DNA of 29,161 nt from Blastocladiella britannica (Eukaryota > Blastocladiomycota > Blastocladiomycetes > Blastocladiales > Blastocladiaceae), in the NCBI GenBank assembly GCA_025349905.2, contig MU624716.1, positions 1 through 29,161 of the forward strand. The letters are read 5' to 3'. Both the position numbers and the translations under genes were made by a program. Within the stretch, counting starts at the first letter, position 1; every line of letters starts with the position of its first letter. Positions 20,001 through 28,983 of this stretch are shown in pieces. The notes below the pieces were generated by a model. That model was not told the DNA's origin and searched no databases. It saw only the letters and a program-made list of their open reading frames with translations.

Positions 20001-21210
20001 TGTCGACGCCTGCCTCCGTGGGCCTCAATTGCTGCTGCTGCTGCTGTTGCTTTTGATGGGTTGGCGAGGGAACCAAGAGTTCCTCCGACGACCGGGTGTT
20101 GGACCGCATCATGGACGGAGCCGCAGGAGTGGTCGCGCGGTCCGACTTGTTATTATTGAGCAGGTCGGACGAGTGACTTGTCAGTGCGCCGTCGCTGTTG
20201 GTTCCGAGCGAGTAAAGCGCTGTCAAGTTGAGTTTAGCCCCGCGGCGTGCGGCTCCGTGGCGTGTAGCGCTGTGCGGGTGCGATGCGTCCGACAGACACT
20301 CGGACGATTCCAGCCGACCCGGGTCCGTGGCCAACATGTAACAGGCGTCCAGGTCGAGCTGGATCGAGATTTGGTTCACGGCCGAGTCACACACGCCCTG
20401 GACCGTCAGTAACCGCCGCACCGACTCGTTGATCTGGCGGAGCTTGTGCAGCTTGTTGTTTTCGGTGATCACCTGCCGCTCATTCGCAGTATGCTTTTCG
20501 AGCTTAGTCTCGAGGGCAATGAACCGGGCGGGGAGTTTTACGAGGCATGGGGTGTACAAGTAGATTGCGTACGCCGACACGGCGGAAATGATGGCCCTGT
20601 TTTCATTCCTGTCAATTTACACCCGGATTGGTCAAATAGTTGTTAAACGTACGCAAGTGCCTTCAAGATCACAAACCCGACATTTTCGTGCGGGAGCCAG
20701 GTGTCGCAAATGGAGACAATTCCGCTATTTTTATTTAGTTGGAGATCGGGTGAGCATGTATGGGGCAACAAGGAAGTACAAGAGTTGTCATTGCACATAC
20801 CTCAAAACCCAAGTCACCACAAGCAGTGCGGATCCGACTCGAACATTGTGGCCAAGGTGGCTAAAGTCGAGGTCCTTGACGAAGTACAGAATAATACTGT
20901 GTGGCAGTATAATTTTGGGCAAAATTTGTGAGTTTTTGATCGCAATTGTCCCTTCCCAATCGGGATCCTGAAAAATTATGTAACTTAATACATACCAGGG
21001 AATTGCAAGATACGATGCGGCAATGAGTGCGTCCGCCAAGATGGATACAATGGCCAATGCTTCAAAGCCTGTCGCGTCCTGTGTAGTAGTTGATGTAGCC
21101 AATCCATTCATCGCAAATTGCGCTGTGGGGGATCTACGTTGCAGTTCACTTCCTACCACCACGGCCGCCAACACTGCTTGAGCAGCAACACCAGCAGTGA
21201 CAGTCGGCAT
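17095..21210 (-). CDS. Hybrid histidine kinase with ethylene-receptor-like membrane domain
   Basis: Five exons, 21210-20996, 20896-20801, 20724-20653, 20608-19464 and 19394-17095, join to 1275 residues. Residues 50-152 form three membrane spans aligning with plant ETR1: D60, Y67, I70 and P71 match ETR1 D25, Y32, I35 and P36 at identical spacing, followed by the YFVK motif. The exon-1/2 join restores the ETR1 spacing between IP and YFV. A coiled coil (about 155-190) and a GAF-like domain (from about 195, with a Ser/Gln-rich insertion) follow, as in ETR1. HisKA has ISHELRTPMNAIIGF with phospho-His at 500. The ATPase has N, G1 (DTGIGI), F and G2 (GTGLGL) boxes. Next comes a degenerate receiver-like segment, then an intact receiver (1135-1275; DD, phospho-Asp1188, Thr, Lys1247). 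It likely signals through an HPt phosphorelay. The 99-nt first intron is in frame; its removal is inferred from alignment. Confidence 0.85.
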
Positions 21211-21453
21211 GCGTGTGTGTTTGTTCAAGCCTTGAGTGTGCTTGATCAACTATGCCTTCCAGTCTTGTATTACTATTTTTTTTAAAGCCAGGAGGATGAT
21301 TACGTGTGATCGCGCACTAAATTCCCAATATACACTGGAATTGAAGTGGAAAGATGGAAAAATAGTGACCAGAGACGAGGAAGTTGAAGCTCACTATGGG
21401 GCTCCGTGAAACTATGAATGCTGGTTCCAGGAAGAAAACGAAATATGCAGGGA
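21211..21453. promoter_or_regulatory. Upstream region of the histidine kinase gene
   Basis: 243 bp between the kinase ATG and the left transposon terminus. It contains a T-run followed by AAAG near 21270 (TTTAAA on the minus strand) and a GT/CA-rich leader by the start codon. No convincing TATA box is seen. Any promoter elements further upstream would lie inside the transposon. Confidence 0.4.
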
Positions 21454-21486
21454 CATCGGTAGAAGGATTCTTCTGAATCAGCAACC
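21454..21486 (+). repeat. Left terminal inverted repeat
   Basis: It begins CATCGGTA and shares the 11-mer AAGGATTCTTC and the 8-mer AATCAGCA with the reverse complement of 25781-25813. 28 of 33 positions are identical, with mismatches at repeat positions 9, 21, 22, 31 and 33. Confidence 0.75.
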
Positions 21487-21511
21487 CCCATTTCTAAAAC
21501 GCATTTTATTT

Positions 21512-21522
21512 TTCTAAATCAG
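21512..21522 (+). repeat. Subterminal motif TTCTAAATCAG (left)
   Basis: A single copy of the 11-bp motif that recurs near the right end at 25645, 25665 and, as TTCAAAATCAG, at 25706. The left inverted repeat itself contains a variant, TTCTGAATCAG, at 21471-21481. Confidence 0.65.
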
Positions 21523-21838
21523 CTGAAAATGCATAATTTTTGTACGAGAATGACCGCTGAATTTTTGCCGTCCAGAGTTGTTATTAGGTGTACTCATATT
21601 GAGCCCTTCCTCGTGCTCGAGCGCGGGGCAAAGTTGGGCTGGCTGTCACTTTTTTTTTTTTTTAGTCACTGCCAACACCTCCACTCTCCCACCTCTTTCA
21701 AATTGACACCCAGACCACGAGCTGCATGCGACTTGAATTTTCAATATATAAATAAAATTATTTTCAAACATATTAATGGTCAATCCTGCCCACTGGCGCT
21801 TGAGCGCTCCCAATTAAGCAGAATACGCACGACCGCCA
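21523..21838. other. Left subterminal non-coding part of the transposon
   Basis: An AT-rich stretch without a credible gene, with a 14-nt T-run near 21651. It lies downstream of the transposase stop codon and may hold its 3' end-processing signals. Nothing else is recognised. Confidence 0.4.
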
Positions 21839-23380
21839 TTATTTTACCATGGTATTGATTGCTGGATCGCTCAACATGTGGAACGTGTGCTGTTCCGCAA
21901 AATGGTTCAGCACAAAGAGCGTGTTCCCGGCGGCCATCGCTGACTTACGGCGCTTTGCGGGCGGTTTCTGGCCATCGTCCTCCACTGGCTGAGGCAGCTC
22001 GAAAACCTTCACCACATGTGCCGCAGTCAACAATGATTCGACCGGAATCAGGCGTCTTTGGTTGCCGCGATGCTCGAGCGTGATCATGTCGCCAAGCGAC
22101 TTGTCCGCAATGCGTTTGAGGGGCCGGATGTACAAATAATCGACGGTCGAGTTGTCGGGCAAGATGCCACGCACGCACGCGAGCAGAAACCCGACCTTGA
22201 GCGCGTCAACATCGCCGGTCACGTCCAGGTAAAGGAGGCCGTCGGTCCGGGTGGTGTTTGAGGACATTGGCAATGGGCAGTCTTTGGGGTAGTTTGCTGC
22301 CACAAATTGCGGAACTGGCTCGGCTGCAGAGGGCGAGGATACGACCAACTTGACGCGCTTGAACATCCCGACAGAGGTGAATTGATGGCCCGTTTGCGTG
22401 AGCTGGTCAAGGAGCACGCGATCCACTTTGCCAGCGTCTGCCAGTGAAACCACGCTGCGGCCCTTGCCAAACATGGCCATGGTAAACTGGAACGTTGTCG
22501 CAACGTGCCGGTGGTCCGGTTTCTCGAGAAGGTCTTGGACGCCCTCAAAGTTGCCCAACGTTTCATCGGAGAAGGTTTGCTCTTCGTTGCCACGGCGGTT
22601 GACAAACGTCGGCTGCAAGCGGGCAATACATTCCCGCAGCTGGCCGCAAAAGGCGGTTCGTACGACTTGGATGTGGAGCAGGTCTCGTGCCAGGGTCGTC
22701 GGTTCGTACTTGGTCCGTTGCGCAGCTGGCTTGACCGAAACGGAGTGCTCGTGCTCACCTCGTTGAGTGGACTGAAACGCAATCGGCCCAAACCGCTCGA
22801 CCTGCTGGCGATAGTGCGTAAGCTTGTGCAGCTTGAGCTTACCTTCTGGTTTCGTCAGCCCAAGGGCTCCCCGTAGCTTGGAGTATGCGGCCATGAAGGA
22901 CTTGAGCGCTGCGTCCGATGCATCCAGGATGGCTTTGGTCGGGAATCGAGCGGTAATGAGCGTGTAGAACCGCACGTAGCTGGTCACCATCTTCAAACAG
23001 AGCTTGGCCTCGAGCACGTCCCCTGCGTCAAAATACGGACAGTGCATCATCGTGACAAGTGCAGGAGCGAGCACCCTGAGAAGCCCTGCGAGCTCGTGGG
23101 CCTTGACCTTTTCGGTTTTGAATGGCGAATCCTTGCGGAGTGACCAGGCATGGCATCGTGTCACGCCCGGGCCAGTGCACCAGTTGAATAAATCTTTGGC
23201 TTTTTGCGTGAACGCCATTTCGAGTAACTGGCAAACCGACTGCGTGACGCCCAGATGAACTTGGTGGAGCTCGTCAGCAGCGATGAGCGAGTGCACGTTG
23301 GTTGAAATGGCATGGAAAGCATTGAATCCACACTTGCGGCCAGCCGACTTGAGGACGACCACCATGGTATGCGCATCCAT
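21839..23380 (-). CDS. Plavaka/CACTA-like transposase, C-terminal half
   Basis: An intact minus-strand frame of 513 residues from the ATG at 23380. The frame remains open, without an ATG, for 25 more codons to 23455 and looks coding (DRQHTKPDWEKKGGRLKKYE), so the true protein probably began further upstream. Signatures of fungal Plavaka-type transposases are visible: NAFHAISTNVHSLIAADELH and QVHLGV near the start, then KLKLHKLTHYRQQVERFGPI followed by E..HS....A.RT at about 185-230. These correspond to the family's LLHQLHKGV and LHY..RFG...E..H motifs. The first half of the protein, with zinc-binding and further catalytic residues, is absent. The C-terminus carries a basic KRRK patch. Assignment to Plavaka rather than another CACTA/KDZ branch is by motif memory only. 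Confidence 0.7.
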   Translation of the reverse strand: MDAHTMVVVLKSAGRKCGFNAFHAISTNVHSLIAADELHQVHLGVTQSVCQLLEMAFTQKAKDLFNWCTGPGVTRCHAWSLRKDSPFKTEKVKAHELAGLLRVLAPALVTMMHCPYFDAGDVLEAKLCLKMVTSYVRFYTLITARFPTKAILDASDAALKSFMAAYSKLRGALGLTKPEGKLKLHKLTHYRQQVERFGPIAFQSTQRGEHEHSVSVKPAAQRTKYEPTTLARDLLHIQVVRTAFCGQLRECIARLQPTFVNRRGNEEQTFSDETLGNFEGVQDLLEKPDHRHVATTFQFTMAMFGKGRSVVSLADAGKVDRVLLDQLTQTGHQFTSVGMFKRVKLVVSSPSAAEPVPQFVAANYPKDCPLPMSSNTTRTDGLLYLDVTGDVDALKVGFLLACVRGILPDNSTVDYLYIRPLKRIADKSLGDMITLEHRGNQRRLIPVESLLTAAHVVKVFELPQPVEDDGQKPPAKRRKSAMAAGNTLFVLNHFAEQHTFHMLSDPAINTMVK

Positions 23381-23488
23381 TTCATATTTTTTTAGTCTTC
23401 CACCCTTTTTCTCCCAGTCTGGCTTGGTGTGTTGCCTGTCTGCGGCGATCCTCTCCTACCCTTTGCCTCCCCCCGGATGCTCCTATAG

Positions 23489-25578
23489 CCGCCCCAAGGC
23501 CAGAAAAGGACCGCGTCCAACGCCAACTTAAAGAACGCCAACCCGGCCAAGCGCGTTCATCTGTCCGCGTCCGCAGCTGGGTCATCCAGCGACCAAGGGC
23601 TGGATGGATCTGACGATGAGAACGTCCACCCAGAGACGGCCACTCCACAGGCTCCCGTGAAGAAAAAGAGAGGCCGGCCCTCAAAGGCGGACCTTGAGGC
23701 TGCGGCAGCTGGCCGGGCTATGGCGGCCGGCGGCTTTGCGCCAGCGAGCGGCTCTGCGACGACCCAACCCAAGCCCGCCAGGGTGACCAAGAAGGCCGAC
23801 GAAAAGAGCGCCAGCAAGGCACGCACGGTGCTTCGTGTCCAAGCGAACGCGCAGGCCGCCAAGGCGGCAAAGGACGACGAGCGGCAAGAGAAGGAGATCG
23901 CGCGAATGGAGGCGGCGCTGAAGGCGGCCAAGGCGGCCAGGGCGGCAGCAAAGGTCCAACACAATGCGCCATCTGCCGACGAGAACGGGAGTGGTGGCAG
24001 CGACTCCGGCGAAAGCGACGAGGACTTGGCCGAGGGCGATGACGACGACGACTTGGCCGGAAAATCGAGGGGCACGGACATTGCCGGGTACGAGAGCTCG
24101 GACGACAACCAGGACGGCGCTTCCAGCAGCGTCGGGTTGGCGCACGTGTCGATGCGAGACCGGTATGCAAAGGCGCAACCCCAACAGCCACTGCCGCCGC
24201 CGCCACCTGCTCGCCGCTCGGCTGCTCGAGATGCTGGCCGCTCGTCGGACGACGAGCACAACTGGGACGCGGTCGAGTACCTCGCCAACAAGCAACGTCC
24301 CTCTGCACTGCCGATGGCTGGTCCGGCCCCGCCCGGAACTATGGAGACGGCCAAGCTGACGGCGGCCAAGGCAGTGAATTCGTTCACCTCAGTGGTTTGT
24401 ATCGTTATTTCCATGGGTTTGACGTTGGCGACTTTGACCTTTGACATCAAGACAGACGCACAAGCTGAGCATGTCTCAGCTTGCCCGGGCGGCGCTCTTG
24501 GTCGGCGCCGACTGGTGGACGTCGAGCACGCCCACAGTGCCGCAAGCCATCTTTGAGGCTGGCGTCGGTTCTCTGGTCGTCGACAAGTTGGTTCGTCTCT
24601 TTCTTTATTGTCCGCATCTTATCACGTTAACATGTGTACGATGCCCAGTTCTCGTCGGCGCTCGGGACTGCACGGACCCAGGTGGTCGGATCTGTTCAGG
24701 AAAAGGCCACGAAAGCCTTGAACCCGAATGCGTTGGTGGCCGCGCGCGACCCTGAGGCTGTGAACAAGATCGTGCATGACGGCCCGGTCCTGGCACTTGG
24801 CCCACAGTCCCCAATGTCATTCGCACAAGGTGGATTGACGGGGAAATGGGCGGGTACTTCGAGACGGAAGTCACAATCAGTAACGAGGTCAAGATCATTG
24901 CTGGTCACCACCCCGTCCTCCGCCAAATCGCGGAGCATGTTCTGGGCGGCGCCAAGCCGAGCAGCTGTCTGTCCTCACATTCTTTGTTCACCTGTCCGCA
25001 TCCTGACTGACTTGCACTTGCAACAGCATCGATTGGCAAGGTCTATGCTTTGTGCGTCGGAACCCCGCCAGCCTGCCAACTGTGGCCCGCCCGACCGCCA
25101 GACGACGGCCCGGTCTCGGATCGCGATTTCGGCTACCTCACCAACATGCTTGGTGGGGTCTTTTGCATGGTATCTCGCGCTTTCTATTGGCACACCTTGG
25201 CCGAATCGCTGCTCACTTTCCTTCTCGTTTTCCAGATCCACCTTCATCTGGGCGGATGCTCGGCTGCCCAAGAGCCGACCAAGGTCGCTGCACTGTTCGC
25301 GCAAGTTGTCGCGTCAATTCGCGGCAAGGAAGCCCCCCGGAACGCCACGGTACGAGGCCCGACAACCGTGCCGTGATTTCCTTTGGCGTGAATGGTACCC
25401 GGTACTCTTCGGCACGGCTGGCGCTCGCGCAACCCAAACCGAACCCGCATCAGTCGATGCATCGATGGCGGACTTGCGAGAGGCCAGGGAAGCCCGTCTC
25501 ACTGCTGCGGCCCGCGCAGCAAGACCGGCAGAGCCTGCCGAGGGTGGCCCCGGGGTGGCCCCGGGGGTGGCCCAGTAG
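23489..25578 (+). pseudogene. Decayed AT-hook protein gene of the transposon
   Basis: Divergent to the transposase. The frame opens after a TATAG acceptor-like site at 23488, with no in-frame ATG until 23720, and reads to 24394: a charged, Ala-rich protein with an AT-hook (KKKRGRPSK), acidic Ser/Asp tracts and SSDDEHNWDAVEYLANKQRP. Introns 24395-24455 and 24591-24648 lead to an MSQLARAALLVGADWWTSS segment and then FSSALGTARTQVVGS. Near 24790 the coding-like frame shifts (to RTRWIDGEMGGYFETEVTIS). It continues across introns 24967-25026 and 25170-25235 to EPTKVAALFAQVVASIRGKE, then shifts again before an Ala/Arg-rich end. Splicing cannot repair the first shift by any intron of normal size. It probably encoded an accessory DNA-binding protein; the family is not recognised. 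Confidence 0.5.
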
Positions 25579-25780
25579 TGCAGCCATTAAAAGTATAAAG
25601 CATTTCTCAATCTGAATACCTGGATCTGAATTCGAACTGCCTATTTCTAAATCAGAGACCCATCTTCTAAATCAGAACCGTTTATTTCTAAATTATAAAG
25701 GGCTGTTCAAAATCAGAAGTCGGGTTCAAAATTTGAATAAAGTGCGGAAATGAGAGCAAAAGTTCAAAATTTGAAAAAAG
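25579..25780. repeat. Right subterminal repeat cluster
   Basis: An AT-rich non-coding stretch with TTCTAAATCAG at 25645-25655 and 25665-25675, a partial copy at 25686, TTCAAAATCAG at 25706-25716, and two palindromic TTCAAAATTTGAA copies at 25725-25737 and 25763-25775. Clustered short motifs next to terminal repeats are typical transposase-binding sites in CACTA-like elements. Confidence 0.65.
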
Positions 25781-25813
25781 TGGTGCTGATTTTGAAGAAT
25801 CCTTTTACCGATG
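25781..25813 (-). repeat. Right terminal inverted repeat
   Basis: Its reverse complement begins CATCGGTA and matches the left terminus at 28 of 33 positions. It includes CTGATTTTGAA, the inverse of the subterminal motif. Confidence 0.75.
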
Positions 25814-25974
25814 GAGGAGCAATATATTTGAAGCATGCAAAAGGGATCCAAGTTAAAGTACAGTGATCATCGGGAATTGCGATCAGAGCACAAACTTAAT
25901 GCTGTTCATCATTATATTGGAAACAGCACTTCAAAGCGTATTTGAAAAAAAACAACATGTGTACTATGGGTGGA
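25814..25974. other. Spacer between transposon and mitoferrin stop
   Basis: 161 bp of AT-rich sequence containing the 3' flank of the minus-strand mitoferrin gene. No gene or strong motif is seen. Confidence 0.4.
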
Positions 25975-27083
25975 TCACGCTGGTGTCACGCGCACAGCGG
26001 CCGCTACTGGCCGCGAAGGGGAATCGCTCACGTCCACCGATCCCCAGACAGTTGCGGCCATGGCCGACTTGAAGAACTCGTATGTGGTCCAACACACGGC
26101 GGTGGCGGGCATATGGCTCAGCACCCGCGGTGCCCAGCCCTTGGAGAACCCGCGCAAACCCTCGCGCCGAAACACAACGCGAATCGCGTCCCGCATCCCA
26201 CGCGCCGACCGGATCTCCTTGTCGGACGTTTCTCCTTGCGTCTGGAGCAGCGTCTTGGCCACGTCCAGTGGGGTGGTGACAAACGACGCCAATGCACCCG
26301 CGGTCGCGCCGGCAAGAATGTGCGACTTGGGGTCGTATTGGCGGTCCGGATTGATGGCGGCTGACATGGTCTCGTAGACGGCAAAGTGCACCGACTGGAA
26401 GGGGATGGACATGGAGAGTGTTGTTGGGTACGAGACAAAGAACGCGCGCATGCCCTCGGCCGCGTAGATATGCCGTGCGGCGTGGGCCAGGGACGTGTAC
26501 TGCGAGCCCGAGAACGCCTGCATGCGCTGCTTGATGACGTCGAACGGGTTCATGAGCGCGTCCTGCACGACGGTTGCCGAGGCGCCGGCGAGGGCTATTT
26601 GTTACATTGCATCTTTCAGTCGAAGATCAAGTCATAAAGGTGAGAAAGATAAGTACCGGCCCAGAGAGCAGGAATGTTGCGCTCGTCCTCGGCCCCACTG
26701 ACCCGGACCGCCGCCAGCTTGCACTGCTCATAGACACCAAAGTACAGCGCGTGTGCGGGACCAGCACCCACTACCACCGAAGAGACACCACGCCACAACG
26801 CCCGCATGCCCTCGGTGGCCGAGATGCGCGTCAGAGCCTGAATGGTGCCAGTGTACACGGGAGCGGCGTTGGCAACGACCGACGCAGCGCCGCCCTCGAC
26901 CGCGACCGGCGCGAGAATCTGAAGGCGCGTCTTGACGGCGTCGACGGGGTACATGACCGTGTGCTCGGTGATACCGGCCAGTGCACCAGCGACCATGTGC
27001 GTGAGAGCCGATGCGGTTGGTGGCAGTGCCTCGTAGTCGGGGTCGATTTCGACGGGGTTCGGGTTGGTGATGTGGGAGGCCAT
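25975..27083 (-). CDS. Mitoferrin, mitochondrial iron carrier (MRS3/MRS4 type)
   Basis: Two exons, 27083-26657 and 26594-25975 (62-nt intron with acceptor AAATAG), give 348 residues. The three mitochondrial-carrier repeats are clear: PVDAVKTRLQ (from residue 46), NPFDVIKQRMQ and TPLDVAKTLLQ, each the PxDxxK signature before odd-numbered helices. Residues typical of the mitoferrin branch are present: GPAHALYFGVYE, IPFQSVHFAVYE and HMPATAVCWTTYEFFK. The family imports Fe2+ across the inner membrane for heme and Fe-S cluster synthesis. The splice join restores AGASATVVQDALMNPFDV, which is conserved across the family. The C-terminus extends about 25 residues past the last helix. It diverges from the ARC1-like gene over a 279-bp spacer. 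Confidence 0.92.
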
Positions 27084-27362
27084 TCTTGTTCTTTTCGTTA
27101 TGAATTATTGTTGCAAAAGGTCGAGGTGTAGGTTGGAAGAGAGAAGTGGATCTTGTTGGGTTGTTGGGTTGGCAGGGATTTTTGAAGGCGAGCCGGATGG
27201 AAGACTGAGTAATGGAAATCAGATAAGGGAGCAGGAGAGTGATGAGATGTCATTAATTTTTTGATATTTTCGCGTATACACTCCGAAAATGAAGTTCCGA
27301 TTGAGTCCGATTAATTAGCGGCTGTGTACTTCTCTCAAATTCGTATAATATAATAAATAAAC
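27084..27362. promoter_or_regulatory. Divergent promoter between mitoferrin and ARC1-like genes
   Basis: A 279-bp spacer between divergent ATGs, AT-rich on the ARC1 side with GTATAATATAATAAATAAAC just before its start codon. That run may contain a TATA element, but it lies very close to the ATG. No other motif stands out. Confidence 0.45.
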
Positions 27363-28983
27363 ATGTCGACGTCTCACACGGTCTGCAAGAAGCTGTTTGA
27401 CTACATTACCAAGCTGCCGGTATCGTACATACGCGTACTTTTTTCATCTGTGATCTGCAAATGTTGATCGCAACTATATAATAATAGAAGTTTAGCACGA
27501 ACGTGCACGCGCAGTTTGCGGTGGCCGAGTACATTGCCATTGCCGACAACCAGCCGGCCTTTATTGGTGCCACCACCGAGAAGCGCACCGAGGTATTTAC
27601 TCTTATTTTTTATTGTTTATTCAGAAGACTCACGAAAACAACAAAACGTGAGCGAGCAGATCCACCAATGGGTCGAGTTTGCGACCGAGCGCTTCAACAG
27701 CTTTACCGAGGCTGATGCCAAGGTACTCCTTTTTTTACCTTGGTTGTCGTTGTGAAAGCAGAAAAAATTTAACACGAGCAGCAACAACAGTGCGTCAATG
27801 AGGTGCTGCTCTCCTCAACGTACCTGACCTACAACCACACGCACTCGGCTGCCGATATTTTTACCTTTGTCGCTGCCCAGCCGTTTGTGGTGCGTATTTC
27901 CTTTTCCTTTGTCACCCTACTTTTCGTAACAAATTTTGGACCAGGCCGCACATGCCAAGCTCGCGACCTCGTTCCCGAGCCTGTTCCGCTGGGTCGATCT
28001 GCTCCAGCACACGGTTCCCGGCGCCACCGAGTGGAAGGGCAAGGTTGCGATCGACCTGAAGGCGGTTCCCTCCATGTCTACCGCCACTGCTTCTGTGACG
28101 GCCGCCTCTGACGCTGCCCCGGTTGCTGCTGCTGTTGCCTCGGCGGCTGCGGCCCCCGTTGACGACAAGCACGCGGCCAAGTTGGCGGCCAAGCTGGCCA
28201 AGAAGGCGGAAAAGGACAGCAAGAAGGCTGAGCGCAAGGCTGCCGAGCCTGCTGTTGCTGCTGCTGAACCCGCCGTTGCCGCTGAGTCCGCTGCTGCGTC
28301 GCCCAAGAAGGCCGCTGCCGCTGCCGCTCCCGCTGCCCCTGCTGCTGCCGCTGCTGCCGCCTCCTCCTCGGTGAGCTCTGGTCGTGTTTCCGCCGACGCC
28401 AACCCTTACCGCCTGGACGTGCGCGTGGGCCGTATCATCTCGGCCGAGCGCCACCCCGACGCCGAGTCGCTGTACGTGGAAAAGATTGACGTTGGAGAGG
28501 ACGAGCCCCGGACCATCATCTCGGGCCTCGTCAAGCACATTCCGATCGACCAGATGCAGAACCGCCCGTGCCTTGTTCTATGCAACCTGAAGCCGGCCAA
28601 GAGTGCGTTTTTCCGACTTTTCATTGATGGATTCAAATAAGGCTAACCCGGATATACAAGTGCGCGGCATCTTCTCGGCGGGTATGGTGCTCTGCTCGTC
28701 GTCGGCGCAGGCCGATGGGTCCGAGAAGGTGGAGGTGCTGGCGCCGCCGGCCAACGCTGCCCCCGGCACCCACATCACGTACGACGGCATTGAGCGCGGC
28801 GACGTGACCCCCGACGCGGTGCTGGCGCCCAAGAAGAAGGTGTGGGAGTCGGTGCAGCCGGGCTTGTTCACCAACGACAAGAAGGTCGCCGGGTTCATTG
28901 ACCACGAGGGCACGTTCCACGCCATGTCGGCGGCCGGTGGGAAGGTCACGTCGGCGACCATCAAGGGCGGCCCGATCCGCTAA
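27363..28983 (+). CDS. ARC1/AIMP1-type aminoacyl-tRNA synthetase cofactor with EMAPII domain
   Basis: Six exons: 27363-27419, 27488-27592, 27660-27722, 27791-27889, 27945-28602 and 28661-28983, giving 434 residues. The starts of exons 3 and 4 are ambiguous by 3-9 nt because several in-frame AGs are possible. Residues 1-150 resemble a GST-C-like fold ([34 protein letters not shown]), as in yeast Arc1p, which docks Met- and Glu-tRNA synthetases. Residues about 170-255 are an Ala/Lys-rich linker ([20 protein letters not shown]). Residues 262-434 are the OB-fold tRNA-binding domain ([42 protein letters not shown]). The last intron splits the Met codon of PAKM; its removal restores the family motif exactly. 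It probably binds tRNA in the cytosol and delivers it to synthetases. Confidence 0.9.

Larger units (their letters stand above)
21454..25813. mobile_element. 4.36-kb DNA transposon, Plavaka/CACTA-like, degenerate
   Basis: The boundaries are set by imperfect terminal inverted repeats at 21454-21486 and 25781-25813 (28 of 33 positions match). Inside are subterminal repeats of TTCTAAATCAG type, a minus-strand frame resembling the C-terminal half of Plavaka/CACTA-type transposases, and a divergent, decayed plus-strand gene. No clear target-site duplication is seen next to the repeats, so the exact ends may differ by a few bases. The transposase lacks its N-terminal half and the second gene has frame breaks, so the copy is probably immobile by itself. 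It sits between the histidine kinase and mitoferrin genes. Confidence 0.72.

Noticed and set aside
23557..24450. 297-codon minus-strand frame in the transposon
   Set aside because: Ser/Ala/Pro-rich mirror of the AT-hook protein; it does not supply the missing transposase N-terminus.
24634..25578. Single 314-codon + frame as an intact gene
   Set aside because: Only its first third and last part look coding. The middle is out of frame with better-looking segments and crosses probable introns.
21441..25830. Target-site duplication at the transposon ends
   Set aside because: Flanks (left ...TGCAGGGA, right GAGGAGCA...) share no convincing direct repeat, so none is claimed.
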